Program-made: the position numbers and the translations under genes
Shown: positions 7,438 through 18,918 of the stretch, piece after piece
How the letters are laid out: each line of letters opens with the position of its first letter
Numbering within the stretch: the first letter of the stretch is position 1
Assembly (NCBI GenBank): GCA_029259715.1
Contig: JAJDEP010000019.1
Coordinates: 248,001 to 312,000, forward strand
Direction: 5' to 3'
Source: Planctomycetota bacterium
Lineage (GTDB): Bacteria; Planctomycetota; B15-G4
Length of the DNA stretch: 64,000 bases
Notes under the pieces: model-generated
Databases searched by the model: none
Seen by the model: only the letters and a program-made list of their open reading frames with translations
What the model was told of the DNA's origin: nothing

Positions 7438-10140
7438 ATGACCACCACCACCAAAACCTCCGACCCCGCCGCCCGCAACGCCGTCGTCCTCCGCTCGGAT
7501 TACCGCCCCCTGGACTGGCGCGTGGCCGAGCTCGACCTGCACTTCGACCTCTATGAGGACCATGCGCTCGTGCGGGCCCGCGCACGCTACGAGCGGGTCG
7601 CGACGGATCTCGCGGATCTGCGCCTCGATGGCGAGGCCCTCGAGCTCGTGCGCATCGCTCTCGACGGCAAGGCCGTGCCCCTCGAGGCGGCGCGACGCGA
7701 CGAACGCTCGCTGACCCTCGACGCCGAGATCCTGGCCGCCCATGCCGCCGACCCCGGCCGCTTCGAGCTCGAGGTGGTCACGCGACTCGTGCCCCAGGAC
7801 AACACGTCGATGGAGGGCCTGTACCGTTCGGGGCCGACCTTCTGCACCCAGATGGAGGCCGAGGGCTTCCGCCGCGTGACCTACTACCCCGACCGCCCCG
7901 ACGCGCTCACCGTCTGGACCACGACCATCACCGCCGACGCCGAGCGCTATCCGGTGCTGCTCAGCAACGGCAACCTGATCGCCACCGAAGCGTTGGACCA
8001 GGGCCGCCACCTCGCCCGCTGGCACGACCCCCACCCCAAGCCCTGCTACCTCTTCGCCCTCGTGGCCGGCGACCTCGGCCACATCGAGGACCGCTTCACC
8101 ACCGCCTCCGGCCGCGACGTGACCCTGCGCGTGTACACCGACAAGGGCAACGAGGAGCGGGCCCGTCACGCCCTGCGCTCACTGCAGCGCGCGATGCGCT
8201 GGGACGAGCAGGCCTACGGCCGCGAGTACGACCTCGACACCTTCATGATCGTGGCCGTCGACGACTTCAACCTCGGCGCCATGGAGAACAAGGGCCTCAA
8301 CCTGTTCAACTCGGCCGTCGTGCTGGCCGACGCGGCCACGGCCACCGATGAGGACTTCCTGCGCATCGAGGGCATCGTCGCCCACGAGTACTTCCACAAC
8401 TGGTCGGGCAACCGGGTCACCTGCCGCGACTGGTTCCAGCTCAGCCTGAAGGAGGGCTTCACGGTCTTCCGCGACCAGACCTTCTCCGCCGACCTCAACG
8501 ACCCGGCGCTGCAGCGGATCCAGGACGCGCGCATGCTGCGCGACCTCCAATTCCCCGAGGACGCCGGCCCGCAGGCCCACCCCATCCGCCCCGACGCCTA
8601 CATCACCATCGACAACTTCTACACGCGGACGATCTACGAGAAGGGCGCCGAGGTCATCCGCATGATGCACGTCTTGCTGGGGGCCGAGCGCTTCCGCGCC
8701 GGCGCCGATCTCTACTTCGAGCGCCATGACGGGCAGGCCGTGACCTGCGAGGACTTCGTCGCCGCCATGGAGGACGCGAGCGGCGTCGATCTGGCGCCGC
8801 TGCGGCGCTGGTACGCCCAGGCGGGGACGCCCCACCTCGACGTCACCGGCCGGCACGACCCCGCCGACGGCAGCTACGAGCTCACCGTCGCACAGACCAC
8901 GGCGCCCACGCCGGGTCAGCCCACCAAGCAGCCGCTGCACATCCCGCTCAAGCTCGGGCTGCTCGGACCCGACGGCCACGACCTGTCGCTGACCCTGCAG
9001 GACGAGGCAGCGACGACGCCCGACGCCGGCGCGACCACCCGCGTGCTCGACGTGCGCGAGGCGCGCCAGACCTTCCGCTTCACCGGCATCACCGCCCCGC
9101 CCGTGCCGTCCCTGCTGCGCGGGTTCTCCGCGCCGGTGGTGCTCGACGATCACCTTGGCGACGACGACCTGGCCTTCCTGGCGCGCCACGACAGCGACGC
9201 CTTCAACCGCTGCGAGGCCGCCCAACGGCTGGCCCTGCGGGAGTTGGAGCGCCTCGCCGATGAGGCCGCGGCCGGCGCGGCCCCGAGCCTCGGCGCCACC
9301 CTCGCCACCACCTTCGGGAGCCTCCTCGCGCGGGCCCTCGACGAACCGGCCGCGGCCGGCCTCGTGGCCGAGATGGTCACGCTCCCGGGCGAGGCGGCCC
9401 TGTGCGAGCACGCGGCCCGGCCCGACCCCGACGCCATCCATGCGGCGCACGACTTCGTCGCCCGCGCCCTCGCCGAGCAGCACCGCGACGTCCTCACGGC
9501 CCTGTACGACCGCTACCACGGACGCGATCTCGAGTCGCTCGACCCGGTGAGCGTGGGCGTGCGGCGCCTGAAGAACACCGCCCTCGGCTACCTCGCCGCC
9601 CTCGACGACGATGCCGCCGTGGCCCGCGTGGTCGCCCAACTCGAGGGCGCCGGATGCATGACCGACGAGCAGGCCGCCCTCGAGCTCGTCGCCGAGATGC
9701 CCGACCCCGCCCGCTCCGAGGCCCTGCAGGCCTTCAAGCAGCGCTGGCGCCACGAGCCGCTGGTGATGAACAAGTGGTTCGCGGCCCAGGCGTCGGCCCG
9801 GGTCGAATCGGTGCCCGACGACATCTTGCGCCTGGTCACCGACGAGACCTTCGACGCCAACAACCCCAACAAGATGCGCAGCGTGTGGCGCAACCTGGGC
9901 GAGAACCCCTTCGTGTTCCACCGCAGGGACGGCCGCTGCCACCGACTCTTCGCCGACATGCTGGCAGAGGTCGACAGCCGCAATCCGATCCTGGCCGCCC
10001 GCCTGGTCGGCGCCTTCAACTCGTGGCGCCGCTTCGACGCCGAGCGTCAGGCGTCCATGGAGGCGCAGCTGCGTCGGCTGCTCGACCGTCCGGGCCTGTC
10101 CGAGAACCTGTTCGAGATGGTCAGCAAGGCCCTCGCCTGA
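7438..10140 (+). CDS. pepN: Aminopeptidase N, E. coli PepN type (M1 family)
   Basis: The 900-aa cytosolic zinc aminopeptidase removes N-terminal residues during peptide turnover. The substrate-binding GAMENKGLN motif lies near residue 282, and the zinc motif HEYFHNW has His316 and His320, with the third ligand Glu downstream in LKEGFTVFRDQ. The alpha-helical C-terminal half is of the DUF3458/PepN type, ending NPNKMRSVWRNL, NPFVFHRRDG and a final SENLFEMVSKALA. The ATG at 7438 was chosen because upstream codons in frame are the antisense of the rhomboid start region. The N-terminus begins MTTTTKTSDPAARNAVV before the first conserved segment (LRSDYRPLDWRV). The product is about 30 aa longer than E. 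coli PepN. It is convergent with the selenoprotein candidate gene. Confidence 0.96.
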   Translation: MTTTTKTSDPAARNAVVLRSDYRPLDWRVAELDLHFDLYEDHALVRARARYERVATDLADLRLDGEALELVRIALDGKAVPLEAARRDERSLTLDAEILAAHAADPGRFELEVVTRLVPQDNTSMEGLYRSGPTFCTQMEAEGFRRVTYYPDRPDALTVWTTTITADAERYPVLLSNGNLIATEALDQGRHLARWHDPHPKPCYLFALVAGDLGHIEDRFTTASGRDVTLRVYTDKGNEERARHALRSLQRAMRWDEQAYGREYDLDTFMIVAVDDFNLGAMENKGLNLFNSAVVLADAATATDEDFLRIEGIVAHEYFHNWSGNRVTCRDWFQLSLKEGFTVFRDQTFSADLNDPALQRIQDARMLRDLQFPEDAGPQAHPIRPDAYITIDNFYTRTIYEKGAEVIRMMHVLLGAERFRAGADLYFERHDGQAVTCEDFVAAMEDASGVDLAPLRRWYAQAGTPHLDVTGRHDPADGSYELTVAQTTAPTPGQPTKQPLHIPLKLGLLGPDGHDLSLTLQDEAATTPDAGATTRVLDVREARQTFRFTGITAPPVPSLLRGFSAPVVLDDHLGDDDLAFLARHDSDAFNRCEAAQRLALRELERLADEAAAGAAPSLGATLATTFGSLLARALDEPAAAGLVAEMVTLPGEAALCEHAARPDPDAIHAAHDFVARALAEQHRDVLTALYDRYHGRDLESLDPVSVGVRRLKNTALGYLAALDDDAAVARVVAQLEGAGCMTDEQAALELVAEMPDPARSEALQAFKQRWRHEPLVMNKWFAAQASARVESVPDDILRLVTDETFDANNPNKMRSVWRNLGENPFVFHRRDGRCHRLFADMLAEVDSRNPILAARLVGAFNSWRRFDAERQASMEAQLRRLLDRPGLSENLFEMVSKALA

Positions 10141-10144
10141 CGCC

Positions 10145-10156
10145 GCGGGCGCCCGC
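10145..10156. terminator. Short GC palindrome between convergent genes
   Basis: GCGGGCGCCCGC is a perfect 12-bp palindrome in the 24-bp gap between pepN (plus strand) and the selenoprotein candidate (minus strand). It could act as a bidirectional hairpin terminator, but there is no T-tract on either strand and the local base composition makes chance formation plausible. Confidence 0.25.
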
Positions 10157-10164
10157 CGGCGCGG

Positions 10165-10524
10165 TCACGTGTCGGCGAGCAGGCGTCCCAGCACGGCCTC
10201 GATCTCCTCGCGACCGAAGTTGTGGCCCTTGATGAACTCGGTCACCGTGCCCTCGGGCGAGAGCGCCACGATCCCGTGGGTGCCCACCTGCGGGTACTCC
10301 TCGATGGTCAAGAGGTCGCCGTCCGGTCCCAACTCGGGAGCGATCACGGCGAACGTCACACGACCCTCGTACTCCTGTTCGAGCGCGCTCACGGCGGCAC
10401 CGATCTTCGTGCAGAAGGGTCAGGTATCGGCGATGGCGTAGTAGCGCACCTGGGGGAGGGCCTGGGTGCCGCACGCCGCGAGGAACGCGACGGCCACCAG
10501 GAGGCAGCGGGTCATGAGGGTCAT
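10165..10524 (-). CDS. Candidate selenoprotein: thioredoxin-fold lipoprotein with UPFC active site (in-frame TGA)
   Basis: Read through one TGA at 10422-10420, the frame encodes 119 residues. It starts MTLMTRCLLVAVAFLAAC (lipobox, lipid-modified Cys18) and continues VRYYAIADT-U-PFC-TKIGAAVSALEQEYEGRVTFAV. The TGA is codon 35 and falls exactly at the first position of a CxxC redox motif (UPFC, Cys38) after the first beta strand of a thioredoxin fold. The rest of the fold (VGTHGIVALSPEGTVTEFIKGHNFGREEIEAVLGRL) is intact, with no other stop or frameshift. A conventional gene caller would miss the N-terminal 44 residues and start at an internal ATG-like site. The gene follows the cytochrome c peroxidase-like gene by 33 bp on the same strand, so a periplasmic thiol/peroxide role is inferred. 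The alternative is a TGC-to-TGA nonsense mutation in a pseudogene; the exact position of the stop argues for selenocysteine. The Sec machinery (selABCD) is not in this window. Confidence 0.78.
10397..10412 (-). promoter_or_regulatory. Candidate bacterial SECIS hairpin after the TGA
   Basis: Seven bases after the in-frame TGA the mRNA can fold as GCACGA pairing with UCG and UGC across a single bulged G. This gives a 6-bp stem with an AGA loop, or alternatively a 4-bp GCAC/GUGC stem with an 8-base loop GAAGAUCG. Bacterial SECIS elements lie within the coding sequence directly 3' of the Sec codon, as here. The size is at the small end and the apical loop is not a textbook GU loop, so this is only suggestive. 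Confidence 0.4.
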
Positions 10525-10557
10525 GGTTCTCGTCTCTCGTGTGTCGGGTCGGAGGGT

Positions 10558-11598
10558 CTAAGGCAACTTGGGCGGACGCACCGCCGCCACAGCCGGTTGA
10601 TCGAGCGCACCGAGGAAGGCCAACAGGTCGGCGATCTGCGCGTCGGTCAGTTGGCGGTCGCTGAGCTTGTCGCGGCTGAGGTGCGGATTGTCGATGCCAC
10701 CGCCGGCCATGAGCCGCACGGCGGCCTCCAGCGTGGCCACGGAGCCGTCGTGGAAGTAGGGCGCCGACTTGGAGATGTCGCGCAAGGTCGGCGTCTTGAA
10801 CGCGCCCATGTCTCGGTCGCGTTGGGTCACCTTGAAGCGGCCGACGTCGGGCTCGGCGGCGTCCATGCCGATGCCCACGTTGTGGAACTGCAGGTCGGTG
10901 AGCAGGACCCCGGCGTGGCAATCGACGCAGCCCTCCTCCTGGAACAGCGCCCAGCCGCGCTGCTGCGCGTCGTCGAGGGCTGACGTCTCACCGGCCATGA
11001 AGCGGTCCCAGGCCGTGCCGTTCGAGATGAGCGTGCGCATGTAGGCAGCCAACGCCTTGGGCACGTTGTCCTCGTCGGCGGCCCCCCCGAAGACCTGCTC
11101 AAATTGGTCCGCGTACTCGGGGATGGCGTTGATCGCCGCGAGCACCGGCGCCGTGTCCTTGGCCCCCATGTTGCCGCCGGTCCAGGCCTTCAACGCCTGC
11201 ACCTCGAGGCTGGCGGCGCGGCCGTCCCAGTACCAGCTCTGGTGATAACCGACGTTCCACATCGTCGGCGACGAGCGCGTGAGCTGCTTCTGGTACGCGC
11301 CGATCGCCTTGGGCAAGCCGTCGGTGAGCCCGAATTCCCGCACGTGGCACGAGTAGCAGGAGCGGGTGCCGTCGCCGCTCAGGCGGGGATCGCCGTAGAG
11401 ATACCGCCCCAACGCCGCCTTCTCCGCGGTGAGCGGATTGTCGGCGGGGATCTCCATGTAGTCGTAGCTCTCGATGGGGTCGTAGGCCGCCGGATCGGCC
11501 GGCAGCGGCAGGACCTCGAACTCGAACGCGTCGTCTTCGCACGCTCCCCCCAGCAAGAGGGTCGCGGCAGCGATGACGATCCAGCACTTCGGCGACAT
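10558..11598 (-). CDS. Di-haem cytochrome c peroxidase/MauG-family lipoprotein
   Basis: The 346-aa protein has a lipobox signal peptide (LLLGGAC, Cys20) and two c-type haem sites, CYSCH (81-85) and CVDCH (224-228). They are spaced as in bacterial di-haem cytochrome c peroxidases, and the MGAFKTPTLRDI segment typical of the family follows the second haem. The protein would reduce H2O2, or oxidise a protein or small-molecule substrate, in the periplasm or on the cell surface. The ATG at 11598 has GGGAG 6 bases upstream; an upstream in-frame extension to 11670 lacks a signal-peptide context and was rejected. The gene is followed after 33 bp by the selenoprotein candidate, suggesting a two-gene redox operon. 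Confidence 0.92.
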   Translation of the reverse strand: MSPKCWIVIAAATLLLGGACEDDAFEFEVLPLPADPAAYDPIESYDYMEIPADNPLTAEKAALGRYLYGDPRLSGDGTRSCYSCHVREFGLTDGLPKAIGAYQKQLTRSSPTMWNVGYHQSWYWDGRAASLEVQALKAWTGGNMGAKDTAPVLAAINAIPEYADQFEQVFGGAADEDNVPKALAAYMRTLISNGTAWDRFMAGETSALDDAQQRGWALFQEEGCVDCHAGVLLTDLQFHNVGIGMDAAEPDVGRFKVTQRDRDMGAFKTPTLRDISKSAPYFHDGSVATLEAAVRLMAGGGIDNPHLSRDKLSDRQLTDAQIADLLAFLGALDQPAVAAVRPPKLP

Positions 11599-11700
11599 GT
11601 GGGACTCCCGGTTCGCGGCGGCATCGGACGGCGGCGGTCGCGCGAGCCTGTCCGCGATGACACTCGGCAACCAGGCCGCAAAGCTAGCAAATCGGCCGGC

Positions 11701-12246
11701 TCAGCCGCCCAGCAGCTTCTGCAGGTAGGCCACGTCGAGGCGCCGCCCGAACTTCCACCCCACCTCCCGGAATTCAGCGCAGCGCGTGTAGCCCAGCGCC
11801 TCGAACAGGGCGACGCTGACGCGGTTCTCGGTGCACACCCCGGCGATGAGCGTGTGCAGCCCTGCCTGCCGTGCGTGGGCCTCGACCTGTTCCATCAAGC
11901 GCCGCCCCCGACCCCGCCCGGTCGCGTCGGGCGCCAGATACACCGCCACCTCGGCCGCATCGCCGTAGGCGCAGCGGGACTTGTACGGCCCGACCAGCGC
12001 ATAGCCGAGCACTCGCCCACCCGCCGTCGCCACGAAGGTCGCGTGGCGCGGATCGTCGAACTGCAACTGTGCCGCGAAAGCGTCAGGCTCCACCGGTCGG
12101 TCGTGGAACGTCGCGGTGGAGGTCTCGACGTAGTGGTTGTAGACGGCCCGGGCCGCCTCGACGTGCTCGGGCCGCAGCGGCTCGATGGTGGTGCCGTCGA
12201 TGCCGTCGGCCTCGTCGGCGTCGTGAGGAGCGTCGGTGTCGGTCAC
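11701..12246 (-). CDS. GNAT N-acetyltransferase, phosphinothricin acetyltransferase-like
   Basis: The 181-aa protein has the PAT/YncA-type order: VYNHYVETSTATF near the start, GRVLGYALVGPYKSRCAY in the middle, then the acetyl-CoA loop TGRGRGRRLMEQVEAHARQ, followed by ENRVSVALFEALGYT and VGWKFGRRLDVAYLQKLL. Family members acetylate small amines such as phosphinothricin or methionine sulfoximine; the natural substrate is unknown. The GTG start at 12246 overlaps the HAD gene's TGA (GTGA), which decides the start. It is the last gene of an FxsA-HAD-GNAT operon. Confidence 0.86.
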   Translation of the reverse strand: MTDTDAPHDADEADGIDGTTIEPLRPEHVEAARAVYNHYVETSTATFHDRPVEPDAFAAQLQFDDPRHATFVATAGGRVLGYALVGPYKSRCAYGDAAEVAVYLAPDATGRGRGRRLMEQVEAHARQAGLHTLIAGVCTENRVSVALFEALGYTRCAEFREVGWKFGRRLDVAYLQKLLGG

Positions 12247-12845
12247 AGGAGTCCCCGGCGCCCCAAATCGCGGCGCAGGGTCGCCGCATCCGTGAAGTGG
12301 ATCCCGTCGAGCCCCCACCGACGCGCCGCCGTGATGTTCTCCGCTCGGTCGTCGACCAGGACGCAGCGCTCCGGGGCCACACCGAGTGCCTCCGGTGGTC
12401 CGAGGAAGGCGCGGCTGTCGGGCTTGCGCACGCCCGTGTCGCACGAGACGAAGGTCCAGTTCAGGAAGCGCGACAGCGTCAGCTCCGCTTCGATCAGTCG
12501 GTACCACAAGGGGTAGTTGGAGAGGGCATGCAGCACATGATCGGCAGCGCGCAAGTCGGCCAGCAGCGTCTCCATGCCCTCCACGAAGCGGTAGCTCCGG
12601 CGCAGGTGCGCGCGCAGGGCCTCGCCGTCCACCGGGCGACCATCACGGAAGAAGCGCGCGAGGTAGGCCGGCTCGTCCAGGCGACCCAGTTCGAATTCGA
12701 TCCAGGCCGTCGGGTGCTTGGTGGCCACCAACTCCTCGAAGCTCATGCCGAAGAAGGCCGGCAGGGCCTCCCAGTAGGGCTCGACGACGAGGGTGTCCAT
12801 GACGTCGAACAACAGCACCGTCGCCGGGCCGGACGCCTCGGTCAC
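12243..12845 (-). CDS. HAD-superfamily phosphatase resembling plant plastid FMN hydrolase
   Basis: The 200-aa HAD hydrolase has motif I LLFDVMDTLV (the usual second Asp of DxDxT is Met, the next residue is Asp), motif II HALSNYP, and motifs III/IV GVRKPDSRAF and CVLVDDRAEN. From memory, the segments FFGMSFEELVATKHPTAWIE, FFRDGRPVD, NYPLWYRLIE and WTFVSCDTGVRKPD closely resemble plant chloroplast HAD proteins of the AtcpFHy1 (FMN hydrolase) type. The function is therefore tentatively flavin or sugar phosphate dephosphorylation. The start is GTG at 12845, forming a GTGA overlap with the upstream fxsA-like gene; the longer frame upstream is antisense or shifted fxsA and was rejected. The GNAT gene overlaps at its 3' end. 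Confidence 0.85.
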   Translation of the reverse strand: MTEASGPATVLLFDVMDTLVVEPYWEALPAFFGMSFEELVATKHPTAWIEFELGRLDEPAYLARFFRDGRPVDGEALRAHLRRSYRFVEGMETLLADLRAADHVLHALSNYPLWYRLIEAELTLSRFLNWTFVSCDTGVRKPDSRAFLGPPEALGVAPERCVLVDDRAENITAARRWGLDGIHFTDAATLRRDLGRRGLL

Positions 12846-13369
12846 GGCAGGCGTCGCCGCTCGGCGTCTTCCCGCACCTCGAATTCCACGTCCTTGATCG
12901 GCCCCGCCGGGCCGGCGCCCGGGGGCGGCCTCGCCCCGCCGCGTCCGTGGGCCGGGCCGCCCGGCGCGCCGGAAGGACCTCCGAAGGTCTTCACCTGCAA
13001 GTGACCCGCCGCAGCGCTGCGACGCAGCCAGGCCGCGAGACCCACCATGAGCAGGCGTCGAGTGGGCGGCAGCAGGCACAGCACGCCCAGGATATCGGTC
13101 AGGAAGCCGGGCGTGATCAGGACGGCCCCGGCCACCAGCACCATGGCCCCTTCCATGAGCTCGCGGCCCGGCACCCGTCCCGCGCTGGTCTCGGACTGGA
13201 TGCGTTGCAGCAGGCGCAGGCCCTGACTGCGGGCCAGAGCAGCGCCCAGGAACCCCGTGGCGAGGATCAGCAGCAGCGTGTTGCCCGCCCCGATCCGCCC
13301 GCCGACCTCGATCAGCAAGGCCAGCTCGACCGCCGGCACGACCACGAAGAGGAGCAGGAGCAGTCCCAT
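12842..13369 (-). CDS. fxsA: FxsA-family membrane protein
   Basis: The 175-aa protein has three or four hydrophobic segments: MGLLLLLFVVVPAVELALL, AGNTLLLILATGFLGAAL and GAMVLVAGAVLITPGFLTDI followed by GVLCLLPPTRRLLM. The EGAMVLVAGAVLITPGFLTD block is the FxsA signature. A Gly/Pro/Arg-rich cytoplasmic tail from residue about 125 ends with VREDAERRRLP and is longer than in E. coli FxsA. In E. coli FxsA modulates phage T7 exclusion by F plasmids; the general role is unknown. The gene heads an overlapping three-gene operon with the HAD and GNAT genes. Confidence 0.88.
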   Translation of the reverse strand: MGLLLLLFVVVPAVELALLIEVGGRIGAGNTLLLILATGFLGAALARSQGLRLLQRIQSETSAGRVPGRELMEGAMVLVAGAVLITPGFLTDILGVLCLLPPTRRLLMVGLAAWLRRSAAAGHLQVKTFGGPSGAPGGPAHGRGGARPPPGAGPAGPIKDVEFEVREDAERRRLP

Positions 13370-13458
13370 GTCCGCCCTTTATAGGGCAGGGGCCCGAAGG
13401 ATTCCGCGCCCCTGCGGTGGCGGGCCGCATCGAGGGGTATCGGGCCGTGACGCGGGCC

Positions 13459-17168
<3,710 letters not shown>

Positions 17169-17172
<4 letters not shown>

Positions 17173-18104
17173 GGTCGAGCTTTCCGATGTGCGTAGAGGG
17201 TCACGATCTCGAAGTGGGGCACGCGGCGTTCGCGCGAGGTCACGGCGCACGAGTCGACGCTGAACCCGGCCTCCGAGACCATCCGACGCAGGCGCCGGGG
17301 TGAGAAGCCGCGTTGGCGGTGGTTGTAGCGTTCGGCGACCTCGTCGTGGGCGTGTTCGGCGAGGGTCGCCACGACCAGCGTGGCGCCGTCGCGGGCGACG
17401 CGCGCCGCCTCCGCCAGGACCTGGGCCGGGGTGTCGGCGTAGCTCAAGGAGTTCACCAACATGACGTGGTCGAATTGGGCCGCGTCGAAGGGCAGGTCGT
17501 GCATGTCGCCCAACTCGAAGCGCACGCCCGCGTGCCGGGCTCGCCGGGAGCGCCCGGCCTCCACCACGCGTTCGCTGATGTCGAGGCAGGTCACCGAGCG
17601 CGCCCGCGCCGACACAAGCTCCGCGAGCGCCCCGTCTCCGGACGCCACGTCGAGGACGTCGCCCAGGTCGGCCAGCCCGACCAGAGCCCGGGCGGCCGCC
17701 TCCCAGGTGCGCCCCGGCGAGTAATGACGCTCCATGCGCCCGGCCACCGAGTCGGCCCACATGGCGGTGCGCGCGGACACCACCTCGGTGGCACGCCGGG
17801 CGTCATCGGCGAGCAGCGCGTCGTCGGCCGTCTCCCGCAACAGTCGCCACAGCCGGGCGGGCTCCTCGGGCATGGCCCCCTCGTCGAGGGCGTAGAAGGC
17901 CGCGCTCCCCGACTTGCGCACGCGCACCAGCCCGGCGTCCCGCAACCGCCCCAGGTGGGTCGACACCCGCGACTGCGTCAGCCCCGTGATGGCGGTCATC
18001 TCCGCCACCGTCAGCTCCTCGCCGCCGACCAGGTTCAGCAGCCGCAGGCGGCTCGGATCGCCGAACAGCTTGAGCAGGTCGATGGTGGCGAGCAGGTCGG
18101 GCAT
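17169..18104 (-). CDS. ArsR-type HTH fused to SAM-dependent methyltransferase domain, SahR-like regulator of metH
   Basis: The 311-aa fusion has an N-terminal winged helix ([55 protein letters not shown]; residues about 5-75) and a C-terminal class I methyltransferase fold. The latter contains [15 protein letters not shown] (SAM motif I), VTCLDIS and [23 protein letters not shown] (residues about 145-245). The ArsR metal-site cysteines (ELCVCDL) are absent, so metal sensing is unlikely. SahR regulators, as I recall them, share this design and sense S-adenosylhomocysteine to control metH/ahcY-type genes, which fits the 4-bp overlap with metH downstream. The ATG at 18104 has GAGAGC upstream; a start at 18146 lacks a ribosome site and would lie inside the putative operator. 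Confidence 0.85.
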
Positions 18105-18141
18105 GCGGGCTCTCGGGGGGTGGCCCTCTATCGTCCATCCG

Positions 18142-18155
18142 TTCATCCGGATGAA
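18142..18155. promoter_or_regulatory. Perfect 14-bp palindrome, candidate operator of the sahR-like/metH operon
   Basis: TTCATCCGGATGAA reads identically on both strands. It lies 38 bp upstream of the regulator's ATG and just downstream of the proposed -10 box, where a bound ArsR dimer would block transcription. ArsR-family operators are typically 12-2-12-type or shorter palindromes of this kind. Autoregulation together with metH is inferred. Confidence 0.55.
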
Positions 18156-18163
18156 GAGATATA

Positions 18164-18192
18164 AGAATGCCCCACGGAAATCCGCGGGTCAA
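18164..18192 (-). promoter_or_regulatory. Candidate sigma70-type promoter for the regulator-metH operon
   Basis: On the minus strand TTGACC (18192-18187) is followed after 17 bases by CATTCT (18169-18164). A transcription start about 7 bases further would fall at the edge of the 18142-18155 palindrome. The -35 box is good and the -10 box is poor. Confidence 0.35.
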
Positions 18193-18215
18193 GCCGGGAT
18201 CCCCCACCGGACGCC

Positions 18216-18725
18216 TCAGTCGGCTCGCTCGAGCTCCATCTCGAAGCCCGGCGCCGCGCCCTCCGCCCCGGGCTCGCCCAGGACCTGGATGAACATCCGG
18301 TCGCCCCGGCGCTCGTAGACGATGCGGGTCGGGAAGTCGTGCTCGGGGTTCACGAACACCGCCCGGGTCCGGCCGGGGTGGTGGTCCACCAGCCGGAAGG
18401 CCACGCTGTTCACGCCGTTGGGCGCCGGGATCACCACCACCTCACCGCCGCGCACGAGGAACTTCTCGAACTCGAAGAAGCGCGCCTCGCCGCCGACGAA
18501 TTCCTTGCTGACGCCCAGCACCAGGCCGCCCTCGGGGGCTGTGTAGAGGGTCTCCCAGCGGCCCTTCGGCGAGTCGCCCACCCAGTGACCTTCCAACCAG
18601 TCGAGACTGGCGAGGCGCGCCTGCGGCGTCATGTCCACGGCCGCCACGAGTTCCGGCGGCGTCGTCGTCGAACATCCGGCCGCCAGGGCGGCCGCGAGGC
18701 AGATCATCAGCAGGACGGCTCTCAT
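18216..18725 (-). CDS. Lipoprotein with DUF6265-like domain
   Basis: The 169-aa protein starts with a lipoprotein signal peptide (ICLAAALAAGC, Cys18). It continues with LDWLEGHWVGDSPKGRWETLY, PEGGLVLGVSKEF, ARFFEFEKFLV and NPEHDFPTRIVYERRGDRMF, a pattern I associate with the small lipocalin-like DUF6265 domain. A ligand-binding beta-barrel is plausible but the role is unknown. Its 5' side faces the divergent SRPBCC gene across a 193-bp gap that contains an isolated TTGACA (18838-18843) without a matching -10 box. Confidence 0.8.
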   Translation of the reverse strand: MRAVLLMICLAAALAAGCSTTTPPELVAAVDMTPQARLASLDWLEGHWVGDSPKGRWETLYTAPEGGLVLGVSKEFVGGEARFFEFEKFLVRGGEVVVIPAPNGVNSVAFRLVDHHPGRTRAVFVNPEHDFPTRIVYERRGDRMFIQVLGEPGAEGAAPGFEMELERAD

Positions 18726-18918
18726 CGACGGGCTCCATTCAGGTCACGGATTTCCGCGGTGCGACCCCAGCGGCTCCGCTCGAAATCCCGGGCGCCGACG
18801 GTAGCACGGGGGCCGCCGCAAGCCCGATGGCCCGTTCTTGACAGGCCGGACGGTTCGGCGCGAGGGTTGCCCCACCAACGGCGCGCGGCCCTGCGCGTGC
18901 CCCTCACGGAGCCGGACC

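Noticed and set aside
8179-9942. 587-codon minus-strand frame opposite pepN
   Set aside because: Antisense shadow of a gene with complete M1 peptidase motifs; no ribosome site and no family features.
10169-10441. 90-codon plus-strand frame over the selenoprotein candidate
   Set aside because: Antisense shadow; the minus-strand reading gives a lipobox signal peptide and thioredoxin fold in one frame apart from the single TGA.
17173-17760. In-frame N-terminal extension of metH up to 17760
   Set aside because: Lies over the regulator gene in another frame; the ATGA overlap at 17172 and the MetH homology beginning [11 protein letters not shown] fix the start.
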